Below, in pieces: positions 34,400 through 44,131 of a stretch of DNA of 64,000 nucleotides. The translations under genes were made by a program, and so were the position numbers. Source of the stretch: G965226155 sp965226155 (GTDB lineage Bacteria > Pseudomonadota > Gammaproteobacteria > Eutrophobiales > Eutrophobiaceae); NCBI GenBank assembly GCA_965226155.1, contig OZ245331.1:1054001-1118000 (forward strand), written 5' to 3'. The notes beneath the pieces are model-generated. The model saw nothing but the letters and a program-made list of their open reading frames with translations. It searched no databases and was not told the DNA's origin. How positions within the stretch are numbered: the stretch's first letter is position 1; the number at the start of each line of letters is the position of its first letter.

Positions 34400-35755
34400 A
34401 TGACAAGAAATCCCGATGACATGAGTGATATTGAACAACAAGAAAAACTTTTGGCATCTATCAGTGCCGGTCAACTTGACGAGGTAAGTAGACAATTATC
34501 TCAGATTCATCCTTCTGAAATAGCTGACCTGTTGGAAAGCCTTCCGGCCAAAGATAGGGAATTGGTGTGGGATCAAGTTGGTCCCGAACTGGAAGGTGAT
34601 GTCCTATCCCACGCCCAAGAATCTGTCAAGATTGGGCTATTAGGGCAAATGCAACCTGAAGAAGTTGCCCAAGTCACAAGGGGTCTTGAGGCTGATGATG
34701 TCGCCGACATACTAAACGCATTGCCCGATGACATTGCTGACAGTGTATTGCTGTCCATGGATACACAAAACCGGGAGCGGCTAACATCTGTCCTCTCCTA
34801 TCCCGAAGACACTGCAGGCGGACTAATGAACCTTGATGTCGTGTCTGTTAGGGCCAACGTAACACTAGATGTAGTCGCTAGGTATTTACGAAAAAAAGGC
34901 ACTATACCAAATCAAACAGACAGGTTAATGGTAGTAGACCGTGAAAATACTTGCCTCGGTGTACTGCCGCTTGCCGATATCCTAACCAAAAAACCTAAAG
35001 CAACCGTCGGCGAAGTTTTAGTTTCAGAATTCATGATAGCGGCGGATACGTCAGCACGCGAAGTTGCAAAAATATTCGAACAGAGAGATTTATTCTCTGC
35101 CGCCGTCGTTGATACTGAAGGGAAGTTACTTGGCAGGATTACAGTCGACGATGTGGTAGATGTCATTCAGGAGCAGGCCGAGGCAACCGTACTTAACATG
35201 GCTGGTCTAAGTGACGAAGATATTTTTGCACCCGTTCTAACCAGCGCGAAACGCCGTGCTGTGTGGCTGGGAATTAATTTATTAACTGCCTTATTGGCAT
35301 CGTGGGTGATCGGTCGATTTGAAGAGACTATTCAAGAACTGGTTGCGCTAGCGATATTGATGCCAATTGTTGCAAGTATGGGCGGTATAGCTGGCAGCCA
35401 GACTCTGACACTCTCGATCAGGGGACTGGCCGTAGGCCAAATTAACAAGCGAAACGCGCGATCACTAATGAATAAGGAACTCGCAGTAGGAATCTTTAAC
35501 GGGGCAATCTGGGCGTGCGTGGTTGGCACGGTATCCATATTTTGGTTTAACAGCTACCCCCTTGGGATAATCATTGGCCTTGCGATGCTGGTAAATCTCA
35601 GCGTCGCAGCACTTGCGGGATCAATGATCCCAATCATACTGAACCGCCTGGGAGTTGATCCCGCTATTGCGGGAAGCGTTTTATTGACGACAGTTACAGA
35701 CGTGGTGGGCTTTATGACATTCCTGGGACTTGCTGCGCTTTATCTTGGCAACTAG
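34400..35755 (+). CDS. mgtE: Magnesium transporter MgtE
   Basis: 451 residues. The N-terminal superhelical MgtE-N domain (about 25-130) is followed by two CBS domains (about 135-260: E-D-T-A-G-G-L-M). Five membrane helices follow from about 290, with P-I-V-A-S-M-G-G-I-A-G-S-Q-T and the late D-V-V-G-F-M-T-F motif that lines the pore. It is a magnesium-gated Mg channel of the inner membrane. It ends convergently with the DUF2782 gene. Confidence 0.95.
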   Translation: MTRNPDDMSDIEQQEKLLASISAGQLDEVSRQLSQIHPSEIADLLESLPAKDRELVWDQVGPELEGDVLSHAQESVKIGLLGQMQPEEVAQVTRGLEADDVADILNALPDDIADSVLLSMDTQNRERLTSVLSYPEDTAGGLMNLDVVSVRANVTLDVVARYLRKKGTIPNQTDRLMVVDRENTCLGVLPLADILTKKPKATVGEVLVSEFMIAADTSAREVAKIFEQRDLFSAAVVDTEGKLLGRITVDDVVDVIQEQAEATVLNMAGLSDEDIFAPVLTSAKRRAVWLGINLLTALLASWVIGRFEETIQELVALAILMPIVASMGGIAGSQTLTLSIRGLAVGQINKRNARSLMNKELAVGIFNGAIWACVVGTVSIFWFNSYPLGIIIGLAMLVNLSVAALAGSMIPIILNRLGVDPAIAGSVLLTTVTDVVGFMTFLGLAALYLGN

Positions 35756-35810
35756 ACCAATGAATTTTTAAATGTTGGGCTGTGTGTTATTAAAGCGGAA
35801 ATAATCTAGA

Positions 35811-36155
35811 TTACCAGCTGAACATGACCCATTGAGGAACAACATTATTACTACCAAGCCGGTTTGTCCTTGATTCCATCTGACCGTCACCGTCGTTATC
35901 GATCAAATAATAGGGTATGCCTCCGACTGGGGTAACTTTAACCATATAGAGCTTGCCATTAACCCTGTATTCCTCAGTTATAGAATCTTCCTCGCGGATT
36001 ATAGTGACTTGAGGCTCGATGGGCTGTCCACTCTCAAGCGTATCTGGGATGTCTGGCGGTGGCGGCACCGCTACAAAGTCATTCTCAGCATCATGTGTAT
36101 CTTGAGCAAATAAAGGTAAAGCCACAAAGCAAATTACCAAAATCAAGTTTTTCAT
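35811..36155 (-). CDS. DUF2782 secreted/periplasmic protein
   Basis: 114 residues. It has a signal peptide (MKNLILVICFVALPLFAQ), a proline-rich stretch (V-P-P-P-P-D-I-P) and a family core with I-R-E-E-D-S-I-T-E-E-Y-R-V-N-G. The end is P-Q-W-V-M-F-S-W. DUF2782 proteins of unknown role are commonly found beside polA in gammaproteobacteria, as here with one gene between. Exported, function unknown. Confidence 0.85.
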   Translation of the reverse strand: MKNLILVICFVALPLFAQDTHDAENDFVAVPPPPDIPDTLESGQPIEPQVTIIREEDSITEEYRVNGKLYMVKVTPVGGIPYYLIDNDGDGQMESRTNRLGSNNVVPQWVMFSW

Positions 36156-36210
36156 AATTGTTTCCCGTGTCTATTCAGTTTGTAATCTTTCCGGCTGTTT
36201 GAAAAGATTA

Positions 36211-36915
36211 TCATTTTTGCCCTACTTCATAATAGCTTAAAATTGACCTGGCTACCTGCTCGGGATCGTCAATTACGGTAAACAAATCCAAATCTGCCGG
36301 TGTAATTGTCCCTTGCTTAATCATATCGGATCTGAACCAATCCAGTAGTCCCTGCCAAAACGCTGACTCTACCAATATAATCGGAATACGCCTGCCCTTA
36401 CCTGTCTGCATCAAAGTCAAAATCTCGGCTAATTCGTCGAGCGTCCCAAAACCCCCAGGCAATACCACATAGGCTGACGCATATTTTACAAACATTACCT
36501 TACGAACGAAGAAATGATTGAAGTTGAGTGTTAAATTTTGATAATGATTTGCTTCCTGTCCTCGTGGTAATTTTATATTCAATCCGATACTCATAGCCTT
36601 GCCGGAGTATGCGCCTCGATTAAACGATTCCATCAGTCCCGGCCCACCGCCTGAAATAACACTGTAGCCAGCATCAGAGAGTAATCTCGATATTTTCATT
36701 CCGGTTTGGTAATAACGATGTTGGCGGTTTATACGGGACGATCCAAACATGCTGACGCATGGCGTGAGCTTGGACAAGGTTTCATCACCCTGAATGAATT
36801 CGGCTGTAATGTTCGAAATCAAAACAGGTTCCTGCATAGTCTCAGTTTCGCTCATTGTATGATGGGAAGATTCATTAATATCATTCATAATGTTATCTGA
36901 ATCTTGCTTTGCCAC
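36211..36915 (-). CDS. LOG-family (TIGR00730) Rossmann-fold protein
   Basis: 234 residues. The LOG/lysine-decarboxylase-like signatures are G-G-G-P-G-L-M-E near residue 90 and P-G-G-F-G-T-L-D-E near 153. Such proteins release bases from nucleoside monophosphates, as in cytokinin activation or nucleotide clean-up. The first 45 residues are poorly conserved. The start is GTG 36915; ATG 36888 is also possible. Divergent from polA, whose ATG is 12 bp away, so the two promoters must overlap the coding ends. Confidence 0.85.
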   Translation of the reverse strand: MAKQDSDNIMNDINESSHHTMSETETMQEPVLISNITAEFIQGDETLSKLTPCVSMFGSSRINRQHRYYQTGMKISRLLSDAGYSVISGGGPGLMESFNRGAYSGKAMSIGLNIKLPRGQEANHYQNLTLNFNHFFVRKVMFVKYASAYVVLPGGFGTLDELAEILTLMQTGKGRRIPIILVESAFWQGLLDWFRSDMIKQGTITPADLDLFTVIDDPEQVARSILSYYEVGQK

Positions 36916-36926
36916 ATAAATTCATC

Positions 36927-39629
36927 ATGCAAAATCAATCCCTAGTATTAGTTGACGGCTCATATTATCTGTTTCGTGCATTCCATGCGATGCCAGAATT
37001 CACCAATTCTACAGGGGAACCGACTGGGGCAATATATGGTGTGGTTAACATGCTGCATAAATTACTGGACGAGTATAACCCCGATTACTTTGTTGTTGTT
37101 TTTGATGCAAAAGGCAAAACCTTTCGCAATGATTGGTATCTAGAATACAAGGCAAATCGCCCTCCCATGCCGGATGATTTATCTATTCAGATTCAACCCT
37201 TACACGACATTATCAAGGCTGAAGGATTTCCGATGCTAATAATTGACGGTGTTGAAGCCGATGATGTCATTGCCACTCTTGCCGTTAATGCAGACAGACA
37301 GGGCCTTAAGACAATTATCTCGACTGGCGACAAGGACCTTGCACAAATTGTTAATGACAACATCAACCTAATCAATACCAAAACAAATATCTTACTTGAT
37401 CCCCCAGGTGTAAGAGAAAAATTCGGCGTCCCCCCGGAACGTATCGTCGATTACCTAACTTTAGTTGGCGACAGTGTGGACAATGTTCCTGGCGTTCCCA
37501 AAGTGGGGCCAAAGACTGCAGCTAAGTGGCTACAGAAATATGGATCGTTAGATGACGTTATTGATCATGCTGAGGAAATTGGCGGGAAGGTAGGAGAATA
37601 TCTACGTGACAGCCTATCAACACTACCACTTAGCAAGAAGCTGGTAACGCTAAAATTAGACTTGGAACTTAATCTGGATATTAGCGATCTGTCTCGCACT
37701 GATCCCGATCTTGATTCACTTTCAGACTATTTCAAGCGATGGGAATTCAAAAACCTACTTGCACAGTTACCCATAGACAGCAGTACAAAGAATAACGAAC
37801 ATAAAAATGACAATGTCAAAAATAATGTTTATGAAACCATCTTTACTGAGGATGCGCTGACAAATTGGATTGAGGCAATTGAAGCATCCCAGTTGTTTGC
37901 TTTTGATACCGAAACGACAAGCCTGAATTACATGCATGCTGAGATTGTTGGGTTATCTTTCGCTGTTGAAGCTGGCAAGGCAGCTTACATACCTGTTGCT
38001 CATGACTACACCGGTGCACCAACTCAGCTCTCACGCGAACATGTCCTATCAAAGCTGAAACCGATACTATCTTCTCCTGACATTTACAAGGTAGGACACA
38101 ATATAAAATATGATAAACACGTCTTGGCCAATTACGATATCGATCTAGATGGAATAAACCACGATACCATGCTGCAATCATACGTACTCAACAGCACCGC
38201 ATCGCGGCATAGCATGGACAGTCTCGCATTAAGTTATCTTAATCACACCACCATTCATTTCGAGGACGTGGCTGGAAAAGGATCTAAGCAATTAACCTTT
38301 AATGAAGTGCCGATTGAAACTGCGTCTGATTATGCAGCAGAAGATGCCGATATAACCCTACAGTTGCATAAAACATTGTGGCCAAAGCTTTCAGCTATTC
38401 CAGAGCTGAAAATACTGTACCAAAAAGTGGAGATGCCGCTGCAAAGAGTGCTCGCAATGATGGAGCGCAACGGTGTCCTTATTAATGCAGATATGCTCAA
38501 GCTGCAAAGCACTGAGCTATCAAAGCGAATGTCTGTAATCGAGACAAATGCATATAAAGCGGCCGGCAAGGAATTTAATATCGGATCACCAAAACAGATC
38601 CAGATGATACTGTACGACAAGATGAAACTACCGGTATTAGCCAAAACGCCAAAGGGACAACCGTCAACAGCCGAGTCCGTGCTTCAAGAACTCGCAGCCG
38701 AGTATGAACTGCCCAAATTGATACTGGAGTACCGTAGCTTGAGCAAACTCAAATCTACCTATACGCAAAAGCTACCAGAACTAATCAATTCGGATACTGG
38801 GAGAGTGCACACATCCTATCACCAAGCAGTAGCAGCGACTGGCAGACTGTCTTCATCAGACCCGAATTTACAAAATATTCCCATCAGATCAGCTGAAGGC
38901 AGGAAAATTCGCCAAGCTTTCGTTGCCCCGGCTGATTATGTCTTACTAGCAGCTGATTATTCACAGATTGAATTACGGATTATGGCCCACTTGTCCGAAG
39001 ACGCTACGCTTATTGACGCCTTTGATAATAATGTGGACATCCACCGCTTAACTGCGGCAGAAGTATTTGGCGAAAAACCGGAATCAGTAACTGATGATCA
39101 ACGAAGAGCAGCTAAAGCGATTAACTTTGGATTGATATATGGTATGTCTCCATTTGGACTATCAAAGCAACTTGGGATCGACTTCGGTGAAGCAAAACAG
39201 TATGTTGAACGTTACTTCGAGAAATATCCGTCTGTAAAACAGTACATGGATACAATCCGGCTAACTGCGAGGGAGAATGGTTACGTTGAAACTGTATTTA
39301 AAAGACGTCTTTACCTCCCTGAAATTAATTCCCGCAATGCAACACGACGTCAATATGCTGAACGTACTGCCATCAATGCCCCCATGCAAGGTACTGCAGC
39401 TGACATCATCAAACGTGCAATGATTGAAATAGAACGGAAAATCCTCCAACAATCAGAAAGCATTAAAATGATCATGCAGGTGCACGATGAACTGGTATTC
39501 GAAGTGGAACAAGGGACGACTGAGGAAGCAATATCGCAAATACGGGAAATCATGGTAAATGTCCCTGAACTCAGCGTACCATTGCTTGTCGATATAGGCA
39601 CTGGCCCCAATTGGGACGAAGCTCACTAA
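36927..39629 (+). CDS. polA: DNA polymerase I
   Basis: 900 residues from ATG 36927 (M-Q-N-Q-S-L-V-L-V-D-G-S-Y-Y). The 5'-3' exonuclease domain covers about 1-290. The 3'-5' exonuclease is active by sequence (F-A-F-D-T-E-T-T-S-L near 318). The polymerase has motif A D-Y-S-Q-I-E-L-R and an O-helix with R-R-A-A-K-A-I-N-F-G. Motif C is Q-V-H-D-E-L-V near 853. It works in Okazaki-fragment maturation and repair. The frame is intact over 2.7 kb. Confidence 0.97.
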   Translation: MQNQSLVLVDGSYYLFRAFHAMPEFTNSTGEPTGAIYGVVNMLHKLLDEYNPDYFVVVFDAKGKTFRNDWYLEYKANRPPMPDDLSIQIQPLHDIIKAEGFPMLIIDGVEADDVIATLAVNADRQGLKTIISTGDKDLAQIVNDNINLINTKTNILLDPPGVREKFGVPPERIVDYLTLVGDSVDNVPGVPKVGPKTAAKWLQKYGSLDDVIDHAEEIGGKVGEYLRDSLSTLPLSKKLVTLKLDLELNLDISDLSRTDPDLDSLSDYFKRWEFKNLLAQLPIDSSTKNNEHKNDNVKNNVYETIFTEDALTNWIEAIEASQLFAFDTETTSLNYMHAEIVGLSFAVEAGKAAYIPVAHDYTGAPTQLSREHVLSKLKPILSSPDIYKVGHNIKYDKHVLANYDIDLDGINHDTMLQSYVLNSTASRHSMDSLALSYLNHTTIHFEDVAGKGSKQLTFNEVPIETASDYAAEDADITLQLHKTLWPKLSAIPELKILYQKVEMPLQRVLAMMERNGVLINADMLKLQSTELSKRMSVIETNAYKAAGKEFNIGSPKQIQMILYDKMKLPVLAKTPKGQPSTAESVLQELAAEYELPKLILEYRSLSKLKSTYTQKLPELINSDTGRVHTSYHQAVAATGRLSSSDPNLQNIPIRSAEGRKIRQAFVAPADYVLLAADYSQIELRIMAHLSEDATLIDAFDNNVDIHRLTAAEVFGEKPESVTDDQRRAAKAINFGLIYGMSPFGLSKQLGIDFGEAKQYVERYFEKYPSVKQYMDTIRLTARENGYVETVFKRRLYLPEINSRNATRRQYAERTAINAPMQGTAADIIKRAMIEIERKILQQSESIKMIMQVHDELVFEVEQGTTEEAISQIREIMVNVPELSVPLLVDIGTGPNWDEAH

Positions 39630-39758
39630 TATTAGAGACTTAACTGCGCATATTTTTTCTAGCACCCTGCTGAGATTGTGCTAACATTTATTTTACAGAT
39701 ACTAAATTCCTGCTGTGGACTACTCCAAACCTTAATTCTGATCAAGTAACAACGACCC

Positions 39759-40502
39759 ATGCTGTTAATCCCTGCTATTGATATTAAAAATGGAAAATGC
39801 GTCCGCCTGCGCCAGGGGGACATGAATGACGAAACAATTTATAGTGAGAACCCTCTAGAAATTGCAAATAGATGGGTCAAAGAAGGGGCTAAACGCCTAC
39901 ATATCGTCGACCTTGATGGCGCCATTTCTGGCAAACCTGTTAATACAGATATCATTCACAGCATTGCTGAAGCACATCCGGACATTATGATTCAAGTTGG
40001 CGGAGGCATACGCGATGAAGATACCATACAAACTTATTTAGATGCGGGCGTTAACTACGTCATCATTGGAACAAGAGCAGTAACTACGCCTCACTTCTTG
40101 TCAGATGTTTGTCTTGAATTTCCTAGTCACATCATTGTCGGACTTGATACCAAGGACGGCAAGCTTGCGACTGAAGGCTGGTCAAAACTATCTAATCACG
40201 ATGCTGTTGATATGGCACAGAGGTTTGAGGAAGATGGTGTCGAAGCCATTATCTTTACCGATATCGGTCGGGACGGCATGATGAACAGCGTCAATATATC
40301 TGCGACTGTGGACTTGTGCCGACAAATTACTATTCCCGTAATTGCTTCAGGCGGAATCAAAAACATGAATGACATTAAAGCATTATGTGAAATTGCTAGT
40401 GAAGGTGTTGATGGGGCAATTACCGGACGTGCGATTTATGAAGGGACTATTGATTTCGAGATGGCTCAAAAATTTGCAAACGATTTCACCGAGAGCAACT
40501 GA
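39759..40502 (+). CDS. hisA: Phosphoribosylformimino-AICAR-phosphate isomerase HisA
   Basis: 247 residues, a TIM barrel. D8 is in P-A-I-D-I-K-N-G-K-C-V-R-L, G-G-G-I-R-D is near 78-83 and the D-I-G-R-D-G-M phosphate loop near 170. It opens the ring of ProFAR in histidine synthesis. It heads a hisA-hisF-hisI-hisE block; hisGDCBH are not here, so the operon is split or their location is elsewhere. Confidence 0.96.
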   Translation: MLLIPAIDIKNGKCVRLRQGDMNDETIYSENPLEIANRWVKEGAKRLHIVDLDGAISGKPVNTDIIHSIAEAHPDIMIQVGGGIRDEDTIQTYLDAGVNYVIIGTRAVTTPHFLSDVCLEFPSHIIVGLDTKDGKLATEGWSKLSNHDAVDMAQRFEEDGVEAIIFTDIGRDGMMNSVNISATVDLCRQITIPVIASGGIKNMNDIKALCEIASEGVDGAITGRAIYEGTIDFEMAQKFANDFTESN

Positions 40503-40509
40503 ATCTAAC

Positions 40510-41283
40510 ATGGGCCTTGCAAAGCGAGTGATACCTTGTCTCGATGTCGATGCTGGCCGAGTTGTAAAAGGCATAAAGTTTGTTGATATCAAGGATGCCG
40601 GTGACCCCGTCGAAGTTGCCAAGCGTTATAATGAGCAGGGAGCAGATGAGATAACATTTCTTGATATCACCGCCAGCAGCGAAAACCGCGATATCATGGA
40701 AAAGGTAGTCAAGGACGTTGCAAGCCAGATTTTTATCCCTTTGACGGTTGGTGGCGGCATTCGGACTATTGATGATATTCGAAAATTACTTAATGCTGGC
40801 GCAGATAAGATTAGTATTAACACTGCAGCAATCATCACTCCATCTTTGATCAAGGAAGCGTCAACAAAATTCGGATCGCAGTGTATTGTCGTCGCTATCG
40901 ACGCAAAGCAAGCAAGCAACAAAGATGGAAGCAAACGCTGGGATGTCTATACCCATGGTGGACGTCAAAATACCGGAATGGATGCCATCGCCTGGTCACA
41001 ACAAGCAGCCGAACTTGGCGCAGGCGAAATCCTTCTGACTAGTATGGATCGAGATGGTACTAGGGATGGCTTTGATGTAAATTTGACCCGAGCTGTAACT
41101 GAGGCTGTATCAATTCCAGTTATTGCATCTGGAGGAGTGGGCAAGCTACAACATCTTGTGGACGGTATCTTGTTGGGCAAAGCTGAAGCTGTACTTGCTG
41201 CGAGTATTTTTCACTTTGGGGAACACTCTGTTGCCGAGGCAAAAGCCTTGATGGCAAGCAATAACATTTCGGTAAGATTGTAG
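40510..41283 (+). CDS. hisF: Imidazole glycerol phosphate synthase subunit HisF
   Basis: 257 residues from ATG 40510 (M-G-L-A-K-R-V-I-P-C-L-D-V-D); the upstream open frame inside hisA is not coding. Catalytic D11 and the second aspartate in V-V-A-I-D-A-K near 130 are present, as is the G-G-G-I-R loop. HisF is the cyclase partner of the glutaminase HisH. It lies 7 bp after hisA. Confidence 0.96.
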   Translation: MGLAKRVIPCLDVDAGRVVKGIKFVDIKDAGDPVEVAKRYNEQGADEITFLDITASSENRDIMEKVVKDVASQIFIPLTVGGGIRTIDDIRKLLNAGADKISINTAAIITPSLIKEASTKFGSQCIVVAIDAKQASNKDGSKRWDVYTHGGRQNTGMDAIAWSQQAAELGAGEILLTSMDRDGTRDGFDVNLTRAVTEAVSIPVIASGGVGKLQHLVDGILLGKAEAVLAASIFHFGEHSVAEAKALMASNNISVRL

Positions 41284-41288
41284 ATCAA

Positions 41289-41687
41289 ATGACTAAAGAG
41301 ACTAAGTGGCTAAATCAAATCAGCTGGGACAGTAATGGTTTGGTACCTGCCATTGCTCAAGAAAAAGAAACTGGTAAAGTTCTAACCCTTGGGTGGATGA
41401 ATCAGGACGCGCTTCAAAAAACCGTGTTAGAAGGTCGCGCAGTCTATTGGTCTCGTTCAAGAAATAAGACCTGGCGCAAGGGCGAAAAATCAGGACACAT
41501 ACAGTGGGTAGACGAGATAAGGATCGATTGTGATAAGGATGCCATACTGCTGACCGTCAGACAGGATGGTGGGATCGCCTGCCATACTGGAAGACATAAT
41601 TGCTTTTATATGAAATTACATAAAACCGAGTGGGATATTACTGACCCGGTAATAAAAGATCCGAAAAAAATATACAAAGATAAATAA
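41289..41687 (+). CDS. hisI: Phosphoribosyl-AMP cyclohydrolase
   Basis: 132 residues. It has the zinc/magnesium signatures G-W-M-N, W-S-R-S-R-N-K-T-W-R-K-G-E, R-I-D-C-D-K-D-A and C-H-T-G-R-H-N-C. It hydrolyses phosphoribosyl-AMP. It is separate from hisE, unlike the fused enteric protein. Five bp after hisF. Confidence 0.95.
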   Translation: MTKETKWLNQISWDSNGLVPAIAQEKETGKVLTLGWMNQDALQKTVLEGRAVYWSRSRNKTWRKGEKSGHIQWVDEIRIDCDKDAILLTVRQDGGIACHTGRHNCFYMKLHKTEWDITDPVIKDPKKIYKDK

Positions 41688-41708
41688 AATCATCTAACCA
41701 GTATCACA

Positions 41709-42026
41709 ATGACAGAGCTTTTTACAAGACTTGCGTCGATTATTGAAGATAGGAAAAATAAAGATCCTGCGGATTCCTACGTCGCCGAATTACATAACAA
41801 AGGCATGGACACCATTCTAAAAAAATTAGGCGAGGAAGCCACAGAGGTCGTAATTGCCGCAAAAAGCCAGGATAAACAGGCAATTATCCATGAAATGGCT
41901 GATCTTTGGTTCCACTCACTTGTGCTTTTGTCCAGCGTAAATTTGCAACCTGAGGACGTAATTTCCGAACTTGAACAACGATTTGGCACTTCCGGACTGA
42001 AAGAAAAGGCAAGCCGCACCAAATAA
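41709..42026 (+). CDS. hisE: Phosphoribosyl-ATP pyrophosphatase
   Basis: 105 residues, all-alpha MazG-like. It contains S-Y-V-A-E-L, the E-E-A-T-E-V-V-I-A-A-K motif and E-M-A-D-L-W-F-H-S-L, whose acidic residues bind magnesium. It removes pyrophosphate from phosphoribosyl-ATP. It ends the his block; tatA follows after 52 bp. Confidence 0.95.
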   Translation: MTELFTRLASIIEDRKNKDPADSYVAELHNKGMDTILKKLGEEATEVVIAAKSQDKQAIIHEMADLWFHSLVLLSSVNLQPEDVISELEQRFGTSGLKEKASRTK

Positions 42027-42030
42027 TGCG

Positions 42031-42036
42031 TATAAT
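42031..42036 (+). promoter_or_regulatory. Possible -10 box ahead of tatA
   Basis: A perfect TATAAT lies in the hisE-tatA gap, 43 bp before the tatA start. No good -35 element is seen at 17 bp, so the promoter is tentative. GGAGGT at 42068 is a strong ribosome site for tatA. Confidence 0.3.
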
Positions 42037-42078
42037 TAGCTACATGCATTAAATAATCAGATTTTCCGGAGGTATTAA

Positions 42079-42300
42079 ATGGGCATTAGCGTTCCACAAT
42101 TACTAATTATTCTTTTGATCATTGCTTTACTGTTCGGAACCAAAAAGCTTCGAACTATCGGCAACGATTTAGGTTCAGCATTAAAAGGCTTTCGAGGTGC
42201 AATTAAGGATGATGAACCAGAAACGGTTAGCCAAAATCAGGAAAGCAACGAAGGTGATGTTATTGAAGGTGAGGTACAGTCTAAAGAAGACAAAGTTTGA
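42079..42300 (+). CDS. tatA: Sec-independent translocase subunit TatA
   Basis: 73 residues. An N-terminal helix (M-G-I-S-V-P-Q-L-L-I-I-L-L-I-I) is followed by the F-G-T-K-K-L hinge and the amphipathic helix with L-G-S-A-L-K-G-F. An acidic tail follows. TatA forms the pore that passes folded twin-arginine proteins. First of tatABC. Confidence 0.95.
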   Translation: MGISVPQLLIILLIIALLFGTKKLRTIGNDLGSALKGFRGAIKDDEPETVSQNQESNEGDVIEGEVQSKEDKV

Positions 42301-42361
42301 AAAGGCATAACAGCACCCTAGTCTCTCACATTTAATTTTCCATCCAGCAGGCTCTCGTTCG

Positions 42362-42655
42362 ATGTTCGATATCGGTTTCTGGGAATTGTCATTAATTTGT
42401 ATTGTTGCTCTGTTAATCGTCGGGCCAGAAAAGTTACCTGGACTAGTTCGCGAAGTCAGTCGCTGGGTAAGAAAGATACGGCGATCAATAATTGAAGCTC
42501 GTTACGAACTTGAGCGCGAATTTGATTTCGAAGAAGAAAAAAAAGATTTTGAAGCTCAAGGAAAAAAACTGCTGGGCAAAATTGATGAACTAGATGACCT
42601 AATGGAAATCGCCCCAGATAGGGAACCGAATACTAATAAAGATCCATCCTCCTAA
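42362..42655 (+). CDS. tatB: Sec-independent translocase subunit TatB
   Basis: 97 residues. It starts M-F-D-I-G-F-W-E-L with the glutamate typical of TatB, then P-E-K-L-P-G-L-V-R and a long charged helix. With TatC it recognises twin-arginine signals. It is shorter than the E. coli protein. Between tatA and tatC. Confidence 0.94.
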   Translation: MFDIGFWELSLICIVALLIVGPEKLPGLVREVSRWVRKIRRSIIEARYELEREFDFEEEKKDFEAQGKKLLGKIDELDDLMEIAPDREPNTNKDPSS

Positions 42656-42682
42656 TAGATAGCTAGTCTACCAACATTAATA

Positions 42683-43453
42683 ATGACCGATCATGATAAT
42701 GAGGCGGAAGCGGACACAGAACAGCCGCTAATCGCACATCTTGCTGAGTTACGCACACGCTTGGTAAACAGTCTGTATTGTGTGCTACTAGTGTTTCTTC
42801 CGCTGGCTATATTTTCTAAGGAGATATATCACTCTATTGCCACACCATTGATAAACAAGCTGCCTGAAGGAACAAATATGATTGCTACCGAAGTGGCTTC
42901 CCCCTTCCTTGTGCCGTTCAAATTGACTGTCTTCGTCGCTGTATTTCTTTCCATGCCCTACCTGCTCTATCAAACGTGGGAATTCATTGCGCCTGGACTT
43001 TACAAGAATGAAAAACGATTTGCCATGCCCTTACTGATCACTAGTGTCTTTCTGTTTTATGCTGGTACTTGTTTTGCTTTTTTTGTTGTATTTCCTTTGG
43101 TGTTCGGATTTTTTACTGCGGTTGCGCCTGATGGCGTCGCCGTTATGACTGACATCAGCCATTATCTGGATTTTATCCTGAAAATGTTTTTTGCGTTTGG
43201 CCTTGCTTTCGAGATGCCTATTGCAACAATTTTGCTCATTTCTTCAGGCGCCTTGACGATTGAATCAATGAAAAACAAACGGCCATATGTAATAATAGGC
43301 GCCTTTGTTATTGGGATGCTGTTGACTCCGCCGGATGTAATTTCTCAATCATTACTGGCGATACCTGTGTGGTTATTATTCGAATTGGGATTAATGTTCA
43401 GCAAATACTTTGTAAGTGAACCACAAGAAGACGCCGAAGAAAAAGATGACTAA
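42683..43453 (+). CDS. tatC: Sec-independent translocase subunit TatC
   Basis: 256 residues with six membrane helices. Conserved H-L-A-E-L-R-T-R lies near residue 19, the F-x-L-P-F-K-L-like P-F-K-L-T loop near 80 and L-L-T-P-P-D-V-I-S-Q near 214. It is the twin-arginine receptor. It ends 35 bp from the convergent rhodanese gene. Confidence 0.96.
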   Translation: MTDHDNEAEADTEQPLIAHLAELRTRLVNSLYCVLLVFLPLAIFSKEIYHSIATPLINKLPEGTNMIATEVASPFLVPFKLTVFVAVFLSMPYLLYQTWEFIAPGLYKNEKRFAMPLLITSVFLFYAGTCFAFFVVFPLVFGFFTAVAPDGVAVMTDISHYLDFILKMFFAFGLAFEMPIATILLISSGALTIESMKNKRPYVIIGAFVIGMLLTPPDVISQSLLAIPVWLLFELGLMFSKYFVSEPQEDAEEKDD

Positions 43454-43488
43454 TAAAAATCGGGTAGTTTAATATATTTATGGAATTT

Positions 43489-43905
43489 TTAAGTTTGCTG
43501 CCAAGGAAGTTTGTGATTTCGCCAACCGTTGATTGTTCCCCTATGCTGATCAGCGTCAAGATCGCCCTCAAACCCTTCGACAACATTAAACACCTTCTTA
43601 AACCCACTATCTATCAGTACTTCACCCGCTGCAGCAGATCTGCTGCCGCTTCGGCAGATAGTTAACAAGGTCAAGTCTTCAAGCTTGTCTTTATTTGGGT
43701 TCAGTTCTTTTAATTGTTCACAAACTTTTTCGACAAATTCTGGCTCAATTTGCCAAGATGGGGGCTCTTGCCAAGGTATATTTATTGCACGAGTGGGATG
43801 ACCGACATAGTCGTATTCCATTTTAGACCGAACATCGATCAGTACAACATCTTGTTCGGATTCAAGGATATTCCAGGCTACAGTTGGTGTAACCTCTGGT
43901 ATCAT
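43489..43905 (-). CDS. Rhodanese-domain protein
   Basis: 138 residues, a single rhodanese domain with active loop C-R-S-G-S-R-S near 84 and D-V-R-S-K-M-E-Y-D-Y-V-G-H near 25. The W-Q-x-P insertion and the end G-F-E-G-D-L-D match a family of cytoplasmic single-domain sulfurtransferases. The sulfur acceptor is unknown. It is transcribed toward tatC. The 226-bp gap to ilvE has no gene. Confidence 0.88.
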   Translation of the reverse strand: MIPEVTPTVAWNILESEQDVVLIDVRSKMEYDYVGHPTRAINIPWQEPPSWQIEPEFVEKVCEQLKELNPNKDKLEDLTLLTICRSGSRSAAAGEVLIDSGFKKVFNVVEGFEGDLDADQHRGTINGWRNHKLPWQQT

Positions 43906-44131
43906 GTTTTGCCTCGGGAAAATAAATTCGAATCATTATATCAAAGTAGCACACTGTGGTCACAACTGCCTATAGTAAGTTTAGGGCAAAGATATGCTCA
44001 ATCATAAAACAAGGATAACAATTTCTATCATCACACGGCATCTATTTTCTATCATTGATATTTGGCAGAAACCACTGAAATGTGGTGGAATACCCAACTT
44101 GGGATAATTTTCATTTAACAGGAGAAACTCT

